The notes: generated by a model from the sequence alone, not told the origin. A DNA stretch of 64,000 bases from Clostridia bacterium (GCA_017463485.1 JAFTPD010000006.1:1-64000), one strand, 5' to 3'; shown: positions 16,372-26,263, numbered from the stretch's first letter. A program made the numbers and translations.

Positions 16372-16695
16372 ATGACCTCGACCAAAGAGCTGTTGTCAAA
16401 AATCTTTGCCGTGATACTGATCGTCATATTTATCATATTCAATCTGTTGCATGTCATATATCCGTACTGGCTGATAATTGAGGACATCAAAGCGGGCACG
16501 GTGGAGGGAACGGGCATGGAAATGGCGGCTCTTTTACCGTGGATGCTGGAGTTTATCTCCGCCCCGTTTGTGCTTTGTCAGCTTGTGTATTATGCAGTGT
16601 TCCGTAAATCTTCCTCCTTCAAGGCGGTGAGCATTACGGTGTTCGCTCTGTATGTTTTTCAAGTAGTGCTGTTCAACGTTTTGCTGTGGTTTTAA
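16372..16695 (+). CDS. Small hydrophobic membrane protein, function unknown
   Basis: 107 residues with three strongly hydrophobic segments (about 8-32, 45-70 and 80-107) and a short charged N-terminus. AGGAG seven bases before ATG 16372 sets the start; the frame is open upstream through the tRNA but that part is not coding. I recognise no family. It lies just after the tRNA-Ser terminator and before a gap with no clear signal other than a weak promoter-like TTGACT at 16747. Confidence 0.6.
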   Translation: MTSTKELLSKIFAVILIVIFIIFNLLHVIYPYWLIIEDIKAGTVEGTGMEMAALLPWMLEFISAPFVLCQLVYYAVFRKSSSFKAVSITVFALYVFQVVLFNVLLWF

Positions 16696-16910
16696 AGCAC
16701 AAAAGAGGATATAATTATAATTTTTATATGCTTTTTCGAAAAAGCCTTGACTTTTACCCTGCGTTAAAGTTTAAAATGCAGAAAAAGTGGGGCTTTTCCT
16801 CGCTTTGTGCAACGCAAAACAAAAGTAAAGAACTCGTGATTATGAATGCGGACGTGTAACGGTCTGTAAGCCCTGCTTCGGGTATCAACAAACAATCGAG
16901 GAGAGATTTC

Positions 16911-17771
16911 ATGAAACCTATTTTCGGAATTGATATCACATCAGACAAAAATAACGAAACCATCAACGGAAGTGAATTCATTACAAAGACGATCTCAAAG
17001 CAGAAGGTCGAGGAGCTCGAATCGAAGCAGGAAAAATTGGATCAAACGTTCAATGACAGTAAATTGCCGCTATGGGTTCGAATTATTAAGTATATATGCG
17101 GTATATATGCTTTGCTCATGCTTATCGGAATAATCAAGGCTCTGCCGGAGGTGGGCAGCTTGGATCAGACCTTCAGAAACGCGCCGTTTTTGATCGTAAG
17201 CGCAGTTGCTTGCGGCTTGATCTGGGTGTGCTTGCATTTCTTTGCAAAGAAAAAGGAAGATCATGTGCTGGAGGAGCAAAATGCAGACCTACAGATGGAA
17301 GAGATAGATATAGATATTCAAGAAATGTATGATGAATTGAATATCCCGAGCGATGCCGCTTCGGTTGATGTTTTGGGGTTTGCGTATAAGGTAAAGAGGG
17401 GCGAGGTCTGCGTACAGGCAAGACCGTTTGAAACCACCGTTTTCTTTAATTTTGATTTAAAAATTTATGCAACCGACGAATACTTGTGCTTGGCGGATCT
17501 CGAAAATGTATATTCCTTTAAGCTCGCAGAGCTCAAGACGATCCAAACGGTTAACAAACGTATTTCTGTTCCCTCGTGGAACAAAGAGGAGGAGCCAACC
17601 AAGGGTGAATTCAAAAAATATAAAATAACCGTTGATGATATGGGGGACGTATATTTTAAGACGTATCATATCTTGGAGGGTGAGCATGACGGAGAGACCT
17701 TCGGCATATATTTCCCGTGCTATGAGCTGGATACCTTTGAGTCCTTAACGGGATTAATGGCTTCCGAATAA
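16911..17771 (+). CDS. Uncharacterised membrane protein with coiled-coil N-terminus
   Basis: 286 residues. Residues about 25-50 (KQKVEELESKQEKLDQTF) look like a short coiled coil. Two transmembrane segments follow (about 56-80 and 92-112, the second ending LHFFAKKKE), then an acidic linker and a soluble beta-rich domain of about 150 residues. GAGGAGAG precedes ATG 16911. No family is recognised and no neighbour suggests a function. The preceding 215 bases hold no convincing promoter beyond a TTGACT at 16747. Confidence 0.65.
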   Translation: MKPIFGIDITSDKNNETINGSEFITKTISKQKVEELESKQEKLDQTFNDSKLPLWVRIIKYICGIYALLMLIGIIKALPEVGSLDQTFRNAPFLIVSAVACGLIWVCLHFFAKKKEDHVLEEQNADLQMEEIDIDIQEMYDELNIPSDAASVDVLGFAYKVKRGEVCVQARPFETTVFFNFDLKIYATDEYLCLADLENVYSFKLAELKTIQTVNKRISVPSWNKEEEPTKGEFKKYKITVDDMGDVYFKTYHILEGEHDGETFGIYFPCYELDTFESLTGLMASE

Positions 17772-17850
17772 ATGCGATGAATACCCGAATACGCAATTAG
17801 AATTCGCCGCAAAACGGCTTGTTTCCACATAAATTTCTTAAATATACCTA

Positions 17851-17879
17851 TTGAAAAATTTTCGCGTTTGTGATACAAT
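17851..17879 (+). promoter_or_regulatory. Promoter of the 75-residue protein gene
   Basis: TTGAAA (17851-17856), 17 bases, TACAAT (17874-17879). Confidence 0.75.
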
Positions 17880-17935
17880 AGATTCGGTAAAGATATACCG
17901 TGATTTAAGTATCATAAAGTGAAAGGAGATATAAA

Positions 17936-18163
17936 ATGAAAAAGGTAATTTGCAAGGTAGAGTACGACACCGAGAGCGCGGCTCTCGTTGAGAAGCGCAC
18001 CTTCGGCGAGTTCGGCGACCCCAAGGGATACGAGGAGAGCCTGTATCAGACGGCTGACGGCAAGTTTTTTCTTTACGTGAACGGCGGCGCTGAGTCACCC
18101 TATGCCGAGGAGAACATCAAGAGAATGTCTGCTGCTAAGGCTGACGAGTGGAAAAATAACTGA
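17936..18163 (+). CDS. Small conserved-looking protein, function unknown
   Basis: 75 residues, soluble, acidic, with aromatic and glycine-rich centre (FLYVNGGAESPY). GAAAGGAGAT precedes the ATG, and promoter and terminator tightly frame the gene, so it is very likely expressed as a single small protein. I do not recognise the family with certainty; nothing in the neighbourhood points to a role. Confidence 0.75.
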   Translation: MKKVICKVEYDTESAALVEKRTFGEFGDPKGYEESLYQTADGKFFLYVNGGAESPYAEENIKRMSAAKADEWKNN

Positions 18164-18178
18164 TACCTCCCACAGTTT

Positions 18179-18217
18179 CGGGCGATTCGTTTTACGGATC
18201 GCCCGCGATTTTTTTTA
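18179..18217 (+). terminator. Terminator after the 75-residue protein gene
   Basis: CGGGCGAT / ATCGCCCG stem with 11-base loop, then a run of eight or more T. Confidence 0.9.
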
Positions 18218-18246
18218 CAATATACGTCAATGTTTAAAAACTGTAC

Positions 18247-18275
18247 TTGATTTATTGACAAATATATGGTATCAT
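18247..18275 (+). promoter_or_regulatory. Promoter of the deaminase gene
   Basis: TTGATT (18247-18252), 17 bases, TATCAT (18270-18275). A TTGACA at 18255 lacks a well-spaced -10. Confidence 0.55.
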
Positions 18276-18317
18276 AAATACATTACGAGCGCTGTGCGCT
18301 GAAAGGTGGATACGTTT

Positions 18318-18809
18318 ATGAAGGACCGCGTAACAAAAGACAATTATTATCTTGATATTGCCCAGACAGTTGCAGAGAGGTGTACCTGTCTGCGCCGCAA
18401 GTTCGGCTCTATTATAGTCAAGGACGACGCCATCGTTTCCACCGGCTACAACGGTGCGCCGAGAGGCAGGAAAAACTGTAACGATATCAATTTCTGTATG
18501 CGTGACAAGCTTAATATCCCCAGAGGTGAGAGATACGAGCTTTGCCGCTCGGTACACTCGGAGGCGAATGCCATCATCAACGCCCCCCGTGATATGATGC
18601 TGGGTGCGACTCTGTATATGGCGTGTGTGTCTGCTGTTGACGGAACGCTCATGGAAGGAACAAACAGCTGCATGATGTGCAAGCGACTCATCATCAATGC
18701 GGGTATTGAAAGGGTAGTTATACGCGACACCAAGGAAGATTACCGCGTTATTAACGTGTCGGAGTGGATAGATGATGACGACTCCCTCAGCGGAGTTTTC
18801 GGATACTGA
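18318..18809 (+). CDS. dCMP/cytidine deaminase family protein (ComEB-like)
   Basis: 163 residues. Zinc-dependent deaminase motifs are HSEANAI near residue 76 (zinc His plus catalytic Glu) and CMMCKRL near 112 (two zinc cysteines). Additional cysteines in the N-terminal third (CTCLRRKFG, NC) match dCMP deaminases, which supply dUMP for dTMP synthesis. ATG 18318 follows GAAAGGTGG; GTG 18306 is possible. A lipoprotein gene and rimI follow closely. Confidence 0.88.
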   Translation: MKDRVTKDNYYLDIAQTVAERCTCLRRKFGSIIVKDDAIVSTGYNGAPRGRKNCNDINFCMRDKLNIPRGERYELCRSVHSEANAIINAPRDMMLGATLYMACVSAVDGTLMEGTNSCMMCKRLIINAGIERVVIRDTKEDYRVINVSEWIDDDDSLSGVFGY

Positions 18810-18827
18810 TTTTCGGGAGAATAAAGA

Positions 18828-19523
18828 ATGAAAAAAATTATTTCTTTTGCGCTTTGCGTTGTGACCGTTATGTGCTTGATGCTTTCGTCCTGCTCAGGCG
18901 GCGCGAGGCTGACGGATCAGAACGGTAGCGCCTGCGTTGACGCGGGAAGCGGAATCAAATATAAATATGCGTCTGTGTGCTACGAGCCTGTGGCGCTTGG
19001 CGACGAATACGGCGAGTTGAAGGTAGGAGAGAAGCTCACCTACAAGCTGTATACCGTTCCCAATATGAAGGAGTCGGAGTGGCTTGCGACGGAGGACAAA
19101 AATATTCTTTACGCAGAAGGAGTTTCGTTGCCTGCTCTTTCCGAGATGAAGCCTAATATGCTGCGAATATGTACCACCGAGAGTAGTGGGCTCGAGATCT
19201 GCCGCATTGGCAACGGTGACACGGTTGCCGCCATTGCAAAGGCGTATGAGGAAGGGGAAAGGGTTACTTATCCTCTGATTGCCGCCGAGAAGAAATACAA
19301 GGTGAAATTTGACAGCAGTGTGCTGTCGGGCATTTGCTATTCGCTGACCTATCTTGAATATTCTGAGGATATTGAGGTTGATGGCGTTTCTTACGGAAGG
19401 TATTTCCTTTACGACGCATTTGACAGAATATTCGTGCCCGTTGGCGACGAGATACACGCAGCTCTGGCGGGTAAAAATGCGGGAAGTGACGCTGTTACCA
19501 CGGACGTGGGAGGTGCGGTATGA
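18828..19523 (+). CDS. Lipoprotein of unknown function
   Basis: 231 residues. Signal peptide with lipobox LSSC at C22, so lipid-anchored outside the membrane. The mature part is beta-rich with no recognised domain (YKLYTVPNMKESEWLAT, SVLSGICYSLTYLEYSED). It starts 18 bases after the deaminase gene and its stop overlaps the rimI start (ATGA), so the three genes probably form one transcript although the functions look unrelated. Confidence 0.75.
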   Translation: MKKIISFALCVVTVMCLMLSSCSGGARLTDQNGSACVDAGSGIKYKYASVCYEPVALGDEYGELKVGEKLTYKLYTVPNMKESEWLATEDKNILYAEGVSLPALSEMKPNMLRICTTESSGLEICRIGNGDTVAAIAKAYEEGERVTYPLIAAEKKYKVKFDSSVLSGICYSLTYLEYSEDIEVDGVSYGRYFLYDAFDRIFVPVGDEIHAALAGKNAGSDAVTTDVGGAV

Positions 19524-20002
19524 CGGACAGTGCGAAAAACGCTACGGGGAAGGTAAAATTCCGCTCCGTGCAGATGCGCAATACCGACGCGCACCTTGAC
19601 GGCGCGGCGGAGCTGGAGAGGCTGTGCTTTTCCTCTCCGTGGAGTCGCGAAAGCTTGAAGCTGCTCACCAACGACGGTATTGGCGTGGGCTTCGTTTGCG
19701 AATGTGAAGGCAAGATCGCGGCATACGGTGGCATGCTTATTGCCGTTGACGAGGGGCAGATAACCAACGTGGCGGTGCATCCCGACTACCGCCGTAGAGG
19801 TATGGCGGGCGCTATCCTGAATTCCCTTATGCGATATGCGAAATCCTGCCATGCGGACAGCGTGACCTTGGAGGTCAGAGCATCCAATGCGGCGGCGATC
19901 GCGCTGTATAAAAAGGCGGGATTTGTTGAGGTCGGTCGCCGCCGCGCGTTCTATACGAAGCCGGTGGAGGACGCGATCATTATGACGGTGAAATTGAAAT
20001 AA
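19520..20002 (+). CDS. rimI: Ribosomal protein S18-alanine N-acetyltransferase (RimI-like GNAT)
   Basis: 160 residues of the GNAT fold. The acetyl-CoA motif is ITNVAVHPDYRRRGMAGAIL (about residues 77-97), followed by TLEVRASNAAAIALYKKAGF, the conserved RimI-type end. RimI acetylates the N-terminal alanine of S18; in Firmicutes it is often linked to tsaB/tsaD, which are not here, so assignment within the GNAT family rests on sequence only. The start overlaps the lipoprotein stop by four bases. Confidence 0.82.
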   Translation: MTDSAKNATGKVKFRSVQMRNTDAHLDGAAELERLCFSSPWSRESLKLLTNDGIGVGFVCECEGKIAAYGGMLIAVDEGQITNVAVHPDYRRRGMAGAILNSLMRYAKSCHADSVTLEVRASNAAAIALYKKAGFVEVGRRRAFYTKPVEDAIIMTVKLK

Positions 20003-20038
20003 AACCTGCCGAAAAGCAGCGTAAAAAAGCTGCTTGAT

Positions 20039-20088
20039 GCAGAACAGACGGAAGCTTTTGGAATTTCTGTCTGTTCTGCTCTTTTTTT
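20039..20088 (+). terminator. Strong terminator after rimI
   Basis: GCAGAACAGAC pairs with GTCTGTTCTGC, followed by a run of T. A smaller hairpin AAGCAGC / GCTGCTT (20014-20034) precedes it. Confidence 0.92.
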
Positions 20089-20133
20089 ATCGAAAAAATT
20101 GTTAATATTGCGGAAATGTGATGCGAAAAACTA

Positions 20134-20162
20134 TTGACATTTTTTTGCCCGTGTGGTATTAT
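20134..20162 (+). promoter_or_regulatory. Promoter of the giant surface protein gene
   Basis: TTGACA (20134-20139), 17 bases, TATTAT (20157-20162). The leader is about 110 bases and holds a small hairpin GCGAC/GTCGC (20221-20233) followed by ATTTTTG, which resembles a weak terminator or attenuator. Confidence 0.75.
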
Positions 20163-20277
20163 ATAATATGTATTGGTATAATTATATAGTAGAATGTCGG
20201 CGAGCGGCTCTCGTCAGTCCGCGACTTAGTCGCATTTTTGTGTGGTTATACACTAAGATTATAACAAGGAGGTTGTT

Positions 20278-23200
20278 ATGACTAAACTGAAAGGCATAAA
20301 AAGGCTGTTCTCTACGGCACTCGTATTTGTGCTCTCCATAGTCATGGTGGTAAGCTCGGCGTTCCCTGCAGGCGCGCTGAATCTTACTCCTGAGATGATC
20401 GCAGGAATGAAGGACTTCGTCAGCGACTATCTTGAAAGCGGAGAAATAGAGGAAGCCAAGATCGAAGAGTACCTCAAGAACGTAATTGTTGATCTGGACG
20501 GAGAGGACGCATACGACGACCCCGATTCCGCGCTCAACCAGCTTGAGGAAAGACTTCCCAAAAATGAAAACGGAGAGCCCGACTACGGTCATATCGTAGA
20601 TGACTTCAAAAAGGATGATCAGGAATCCTTGAAGGACACCTTCCAGACCGTTATTACTGTCGTTTCCAAGGCTGAAACGGTAGACGAGATTCTGGATTTC
20701 GTTGTTGGAAAGGATGAAGAGGAGAATAAAAAGCAGGAGGCAGAGGATAGAGGAGAGGTATACGTTCCCGATAAGTTTACGGTTGAATGGTATATCGACG
20801 GCTCCGATACACCCGTGTGCGTTCAGACCGACGCTTATCTGAAAAACGACGTATTTACATATCCCGAGCTTTCTTTGCCGTCGGGTGAGTATATCGTATG
20901 GCGCAACGCGGCACTGTTCCACGGTCAGTACGAGGCTGACGGCGTGACTCCCGCTGTTACCAAGATATACGGTGAGCATCGCAACCTTGCACAGGACTTC
21001 GTTGAGATCACCAACGGTATTTCGCAGGTATCCGACGTTTATAAGGCTACTCTGTCGGAGGACGGCTCTACCGTCGTTATAGCGATAGACGCACAGAAGG
21101 CAGACTACGTTGAATTGCTGACCGGCTTCAGAGAAGAGAACTCCGCATCCTCCCTCAAGGACGACGCGCTCCATATCCTCTCTGATGCACTGACTGCGGC
21201 AATGTATGCGGGAGTTAACGATTTCTCCATCAACGGAAACCATCTGCTCAGCGTAGACAGCTACGATATCGGCGACCTTGTTGATATCCTTATCGACGGC
21301 ACGTACGAGGATCTGATAAACATTGACGGATTTATCGACCTTGTCCGCGCAGAGGATAAAACACTGTCGAGATTCATAAACATGGAGGAGTACGACGACG
21401 GCGACGACACCACACAGCTTTATAAGTTTGGCGACTATACGCTGACTATGGCGACTGACGGCGCGGTATCTACCGACGTTAACGTAATATTCACTCTGTC
21501 GGGTGACGTTACGGACATTGAGAACGTTGCAGACGTTGTGAGCGACATTCTCAGCGTCGAGCGCGACGGAAGCACATTGAAGGTTGACTTCAATCTGTCC
21601 TCGGCAAACGTTCAGGTGCTGCTCAAGAGAGCGTACTCCAATACAAATGTTCCCGAGTCTATCCGCAACCACATCGAAAAGATACAGCAGATCAATGAGT
21701 ATGGCAACCTCGAGGACTTTTACGTTGTTTCGGGTGAGATGACCGTCGGTGAAATGAAGGATCTTATCCGTAACGGCGACTACGATATTATCGGCGACAA
21801 GGTTGGCGTGGATAATCTTACTCAGAGAGAAAAGTTCCAGAAGGTGCTGGATAAGGTAATGTCCTATATCCCCGATTCGTATGACGCCAAGACCTATTAT
21901 GACGTTTACGACGGCAACGGCGGATTCTTCTTTGAGAAGACCATCACCAAGGAAATGATCCAGTCCAAGGTGGAACAGTATCTGTCGGGTAAGCAGATCA
22001 CCATCCTTGGTAAGACGATATCTCCCGAGTCTATTATCAATAAGGTCATGAACCGTATTGACAGACAGAGCGTAACGCTTGATGGCAACCTGTATATCGG
22101 CGATTATCGCGAGATAATTCTCCGCGACGCGCTTAACCCCGAGGTGGAATACGTATTCTTTGCAGAGCCCGGCATCTCGCTTGACTCGCTCGCGGCTCTC
22201 CACGGACTTACCTCCGAGGGATATCATATAACCTACACCGCGGGCGGCACGGAGATAACCGTAACACCCGCAGAGGATGCGGTTATCCTGTATAAATCGG
22301 ATGCCAATACGCATACCGTAACCTACACCGTTACTTTAACGGATAAAAATCAGGTATACGATACCTTCACCTTTACCGCTACCGTGCCATACGGAACGAG
22401 CATCAACGCTCTTGACGTTATCGGCGCGCAGAATAAGGTAATAGGTCATACCTACGTTGACGGCACTCTTGCTGGCGTTCCCGCAGACGGCATTATGCCT
22501 GACAGCGACATCAGCATCAGCGCGACCTACGATATCAACTACTACAAGGTAAGCTGGGTAGTGAATGATGTAGAGGTGGAAACCGACAGCGTGCGTCACG
22601 GCGATATTCCCGAATACAACGGCGAAGCTCCCACAAAGCCTTCGGGTGATGCGCTTAACAAGTGGGTATACGTTGGCTGGAATCCTTCCGTTGCAGCGGC
22701 TACCTCGGACGTTACCTACAACGCGGTATTTGAAAGTGTTAACCGTTTCGGTGATCCTATCGACGAAAACGTAACCGAGGACTACGTCTATGATGGCAAC
22801 GCGCTGTTGATCGACGTCAATGCCGTGGGAGGTGCTGACATTAACGGCTCCTACCACGCACTGGAGCATATTCTGACGCTGCTTGACGATTTTGACACCG
22901 CCCCCGACGTAATGATCAAGATGAATTACAGCGGAGTGCAGATAAGCTTGGATCACGACAACCTCGAAGCTATCTACGCATCCTTCGGCGGTGATCTTAC
23001 AAACGCGACCTACTCAACCGCGATGGGCGTCGTTGCAGACGGTGTTAACGAAGGCAGAAAGTTCCTGTCAGTTGAATTCAAGGATGAGAACGGCGCTATC
23101 GTTCCGATTACGGGCTTGACGGGTACTCCTCTGACAATGCCTTACGCTGACGACGGCAACCCCGAAACCTATCCTGTTCTGTATTACTATAACCCCGCAA

Positions 23201-24915
23201 CGGGCGAGAATGAGGCAGTTGATCACGAATTCGACCACGCTAATGGAATCGTAAAGATCAACACTACCCACTTCTCCACCTTCGTTATCGAGGAGGTAGT
23301 AAAAACCTACGACGTTACCGCGGGTACGGCCGAGAACGGTATAGTTGCAGTTGATGTAACAACCGCGGCAATGGGAGATACCGTAAACGTAACTCTCACC
23401 CCCGACACTCATTACGAGGTAAGCCGAGTATGGTACGTTGACGTTGACGGCGTAGAGCATACCATATCGGGTACTTCCTTCACAATGCCCTCGGGTGCTG
23501 TTACGGTATATGCTGAATTTACCAAGATCGTATACAAGGTAACGTTCTACTATGAAAACGGCAATATCTATCGTGTATTCAACGTAAATTCGGGAGAGAG
23601 ATTCTCTGACGCGGATATTCCCGACGGTCCCGATAAGCCAATGAGTGTTGATAAGGTATTTACCTTCTCGCACTGGGAGGCAGACGGAGTGGATATCGAA
23701 GGAAATCCTGTTATCACTTCAAACGTAAGCGTATATCCCAAGTATGAATCTGCGCCCCGCAAGTACACGGTAACCTTCGTTAACTGGGATGACAGCCTTA
23801 TCGAAACACAGAAAGTAGCGTACGGCTCAAGTGCTACCGAGCCCGCTGAAACCCCCACAAGACCGGACGAGGGCGGCTACACCTATACCTTTACCGGTTG
23901 GGACGTTGACTTCTCAAATATTACGGGCGACTTGACCGTAAAGGCAGAGTATGATGCCACTCCCATACCCGATACGGACACAGATACCAGCGACACCGAG
24001 CCGGGCAGCGAAAGCGAGTCCGAGTCTGAGTCCGAATCCGAGTCTGAGTCCGAATCCGAATCTGAGTCCGAATCCGAATCTGAGTCCGAATCCGAATCCG
24101 AGTCTGAGTCCGAATCCGAATCTGAGTCCGAATCCGAGTCTGAATCCGAGTCTGAATCTGAATCTGAGTCTGAGTCTGAGTCTGATACTGCACCCGTGAC
24201 CGAAACGGATACCGATACGGATATAATAGGCGGCGATACCACCGAGCCTGATGATTCCGAGACCACCACGGGAGAGGATGATGACGACGGGCTGTCAACG
24301 GGTATGATAATTCTTATCGTTATCCTTATCATTCTGCTCATCCTGCTCATCCTTATCGCTGTAGGATATCTCCTGTATATCAAGGGAATTCTCCCTGTGT
24401 TCTTCCTGTGGCTGCTGCTTGATAAGCTCTTCGGCAGAAACAAAGAAGAAGTGACTGAGGAGGTTACCGAGGAGGTAGCAGAGGAAGCACCTGTCGTTGA
24501 AAATCTCTTTATTCCCATTGGTGAAGAGATTCCCGAGGAGGAAGAGGAGATAGTTCACGTTGATCACGTTTCCGCTCAAGAGGTTGACGACATGATGACG
24601 GATAAGACCGCAGAACATATCCTTACCGTTTCGGATAAGGTAGGTGGTGCGGGCAAGCTCGGCATCATCAACGTTGGAACTCTTTCGAATACGTTCCAAG
24701 CGGACGACGTTGTAAACCTCGAGATACTCAAGGAAAAGGGTATGATCGAGGACGGCATCGGTAGACTTAAGGTGCTTGCAAGCGGAAGCATCAACAAGCC
24801 TCTCCGCGTAGAAGCAGATGCGTTCTCGCTCCAGGCTATCAAAATGATCACCCTCACGGGCGGTCAGGCTGTTAAGCTTCAAGCGGGCGGCAAGAAGAAC
24901 AGCACCGAGCAGTAA
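20278..24915 (+). CDS. Giant surface protein with Ser-Glu stalk and L15-like cytoplasmic tail
   Basis: 1,545 residues. A signal peptide (about 1-33, ending PAGA) is followed by some 1,200 extracellular residues. The first part is helical/mixed and unassigned. The later part has beta modules (about 695-770 and 1015-1240) of the InlB B-repeat kind, e.g. [10 protein letters not shown]...YTFTGWD. A stalk of 29 consecutive SE dipeptides (1244-1301) follows, then an acidic linker and a strongly hydrophobic membrane segment (about 1343-1372). The tail is cytoplasmic: an acidic repeat rich in EEVTEEV, then about 90 residues (1455-1542) strikingly like the C-terminal half of ribosomal protein L15 ([40 protein letters not shown]). 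GGAGG precedes the ATG. Ligand and role are unknown; an adhesin or sensor is inference. Confidence 0.85.
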   Translation: MTKLKGIKRLFSTALVFVLSIVMVVSSAFPAGALNLTPEMIAGMKDFVSDYLESGEIEEAKIEEYLKNVIVDLDGEDAYDDPDSALNQLEERLPKNENGEPDYGHIVDDFKKDDQESLKDTFQTVITVVSKAETVDEILDFVVGKDEEENKKQEAEDRGEVYVPDKFTVEWYIDGSDTPVCVQTDAYLKNDVFTYPELSLPSGEYIVWRNAALFHGQYEADGVTPAVTKIYGEHRNLAQDFVEITNGISQVSDVYKATLSEDGSTVVIAIDAQKADYVELLTGFREENSASSLKDDALHILSDALTAAMYAGVNDFSINGNHLLSVDSYDIGDLVDILIDGTYEDLINIDGFIDLVRAEDKTLSRFINMEEYDDGDDTTQLYKFGDYTLTMATDGAVSTDVNVIFTLSGDVTDIENVADVVSDILSVERDGSTLKVDFNLSSANVQVLLKRAYSNTNVPESIRNHIEKIQQINEYGNLEDFYVVSGEMTVGEMKDLIRNGDYDIIGDKVGVDNLTQREKFQKVLDKVMSYIPDSYDAKTYYDVYDGNGGFFFEKTITKEMIQSKVEQYLSGKQITILGKTISPESIINKVMNRIDRQSVTLDGNLYIGDYREIILRDALNPEVEYVFFAEPGISLDSLAALHGLTSEGYHITYTAGGTEITVTPAEDAVILYKSDANTHTVTYTVTLTDKNQVYDTFTFTATVPYGTSINALDVIGAQNKVIGHTYVDGTLAGVPADGIMPDSDISISATYDINYYKVSWVVNDVEVETDSVRHGDIPEYNGEAPTKPSGDALNKWVYVGWNPSVAAATSDVTYNAVFESVNRFGDPIDENVTEDYVYDGNALLIDVNAVGGADINGSYHALEHILTLLDDFDTAPDVMIKMNYSGVQISLDHDNLEAIYASFGGDLTNATYSTAMGVVADGVNEGRKFLSVEFKDENGAIVPITGLTGTPLTMPYADDGNPETYPVLYYYNPATGENEAVDHEFDHANGIVKINTTHFSTFVIEEVVKTYDVTAGTAENGIVAVDVTTAAMGDTVNVTLTPDTHYEVSRVWYVDVDGVEHTISGTSFTMPSGAVTVYAEFTKIVYKVTFYYENGNIYRVFNVNSGERFSDADIPDGPDKPMSVDKVFTFSHWEADGVDIEGNPVITSNVSVYPKYESAPRKYTVTFVNWDDSLIETQKVAYGSSATEPAETPTRPDEGGYTYTFTGWDVDFSNITGDLTVKAEYDATPIPDTDTDTSDTEPGSESESESESESESESESESESESESESESESESESESESESESESESESESESESESESDTAPVTETDTDTDIIGGDTTEPDDSETTTGEDDDDGLSTGMIILIVILIILLILLILIAVGYLLYIKGILPVFFLWLLLDKLFGRNKEEVTEEVTEEVAEEAPVVENLFIPIGEEIPEEEEEIVHVDHVSAQEVDDMMTDKTAEHILTVSDKVGGAGKLGIINVGTLSNTFQADDVVNLEILKEKGMIEDGIGRLKVLASGSINKPLRVEADAFSLQAIKMITLTGGQAVKLQAGGKKNSTEQ
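24007..24180 (+). repeat. (Ser-Glu)29 coding repeat
   Basis: 174 bases made of 29 six-base units coding SE, with TCC/TCT/AGC and GAG/GAA alternating irregularly. The degenerate units limit slippage but could still vary by recombination. Confidence 0.95.
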
Positions 24916-24954
24916 GCTCAAAATTAAAGTCGCGTTGCGGCTTTGATAATAACC

Positions 24955-24990
24955 GGACACCCCTCACTGCCAAGGCAGTGAGGGGTGTCC
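24955..24990 (+). repeat. 17-bp perfect inverted repeat without T run
   Basis: GGACACCCCTCACTGCC pairs with its exact complement around two bases, 40 bases after the giant gene stop and 30 before the DUF815 start. No T run follows, so a transcript-stabilising or REP-like element is as likely as a terminator. Confidence 0.8.
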
Positions 24991-25019
24991 AATAAGACCC
25001 AAGCAAAGGAGGCAAGTCT

Positions 25020-26225
25020 ATGAACTCTGCCGATAACAAATTCACACTTTCGGAGCGTGTGGATTCGCTGATAATTTTCAGAAATCTGCTGTCGGATAAA
25101 ACGGTATCTCTGCTGTGCAGACTAGACGCTGTCAATCAGTCGGGGAGCAGCCGCGCCGAGCTTATAAGCGCGTATTGCGATTTTATACGATCACTGTTTT
25201 GCAATCATCACAGCCTTGGCGCGCACGTCCTCGGATTTATCTTGGAGGACGAAAATATTTATACGGAGTACAAGCTGACGGGCAAGGGTGATGGCGACGT
25301 TCTGGAGTCCCTGCTTTGCCGCGAGCTGGAGATCCTTTCTGATATAGCGCGGCTTGACGGCTCGGTATATCGAGATGCCATCGGCGACGACAGCCTGCCG
25401 CTTTGGGGCAATTCTCCTGTTGATATCTTCAAGAATTACCGTGAGCATATCAAGCACATTCGCAGCCGCGGAACGGGAGTTTTTGCGAAATATCACATGT
25501 TTATTCTTAACGGTGAGGGAAAGCTGACACCCATTGCCAACCCCGACGGACAAGTACTGTCCGACCTCGTTGGATATGAGCGCGAGCGCGAGCGAGTGAT
25601 ACTCAATACCGAGGCGTTTCTTAACGGGATGCCAGCCAACAACGTGTTGCTTTACGGTGATGCGGGTACGGGCAAAAGCTCTACGGTAAAGGCGATAGCC
25701 AATGCCTACGCCGACAGAGGCTTGCGGCTTGTGGAGCTGAAAAAGAATCAGCTACCCTTTATCCAGCCGCTCATGGACACCCTTGCGGACAATCCGCTTA
25801 AATTTATCCTGTTTATTGACGACCTCACCTTCAGCTCGGGAGATGCGGATTTCTGCGCCCTCAAGGCTACTCTGGAGGGCGGAGTTGCGGGCAGGGGAAG
25901 CAACATTCTGATTTACGCCACCAGCAACCATCGTCACATGATAAAGGAGTTGGCGTCCGATCGCGTGGGCGACGAGATCAGCGTCAGCGACAAGCTGCAA
26001 GAGATCGTATCGCTTTCGGCACGCTTTGGACTTACGGTAACGTACAGCCGCGCCGATAAGGCACTGTATTCGGATATCGTTATACATCTGGCTCGCCGTC
26101 GCGGGATCGAAATGGACGAGCAGCAGCTTATCTCAAAGGCGGAGGCGTTTGCCCTGCGCGGAGGCGGACGAAATCCGCGAAGCGCCGTTCAGTTTATAGA
26201 TATGATTTCGGCGGGAATATATTAA
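25020..26225 (+). CDS. DUF815 family AAA ATPase
   Basis: 401 residues. A helical N-terminal region of about 185 residues is followed by an AAA core: Walker A GDAGTGKSS (about 214-222), Walker B FILFIDDL near 260, and the sensor-type stretch ATSNHRHMIKE near 303. The family is widespread in bacteria but uncharacterised. AAAGGAGG precedes the ATG. It lies between the giant surface protein and spoIIGA but is separated from both by hairpins, so co-function is not established. Confidence 0.88.
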   Translation: MNSADNKFTLSERVDSLIIFRNLLSDKTVSLLCRLDAVNQSGSSRAELISAYCDFIRSLFCNHHSLGAHVLGFILEDENIYTEYKLTGKGDGDVLESLLCRELEILSDIARLDGSVYRDAIGDDSLPLWGNSPVDIFKNYREHIKHIRSRGTGVFAKYHMFILNGEGKLTPIANPDGQVLSDLVGYERERERVILNTEAFLNGMPANNVLLYGDAGTGKSSTVKAIANAYADRGLRLVELKKNQLPFIQPLMDTLADNPLKFILFIDDLTFSSGDADFCALKATLEGGVAGRGSNILIYATSNHRHMIKELASDRVGDEISVSDKLQEIVSLSARFGLTVTYSRADKALYSDIVIHLARRRGIEMDEQQLISKAEAFALRGGGRNPRSAVQFIDMISAGIY

Positions 26226-26263
26226 AAATAAAACCGACTTGTACAAGTCGGTTTTATTTTTAA
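26222..26263. terminator. 42-bp perfect palindrome, bidirectional terminator
   Basis: A perfect palindrome centred on GTAC with core ACCGACTTGTACAAGTCGGT and flanking A/T runs. The stop codon of the DUF815 gene (26223-26225) lies inside it. Confidence 0.9.

Noticed and set aside
20182-22314. 710-codon open frame on the - strand opposite the giant surface gene
   Set aside because: The + strand has promoter, ribosome-binding site, signal peptide and domain structure; the antisense frame has none.
24007-24180. Possible CRISPR or tandem non-coding repeat
   Set aside because: Six-base units without spacers, in frame within a coding sequence.
23883-24518. Ser-Asp-repeat frame on the - strand
   Set aside because: It is the complement of the Ser-Glu repeat; the flanking sequence supports only the + strand gene.
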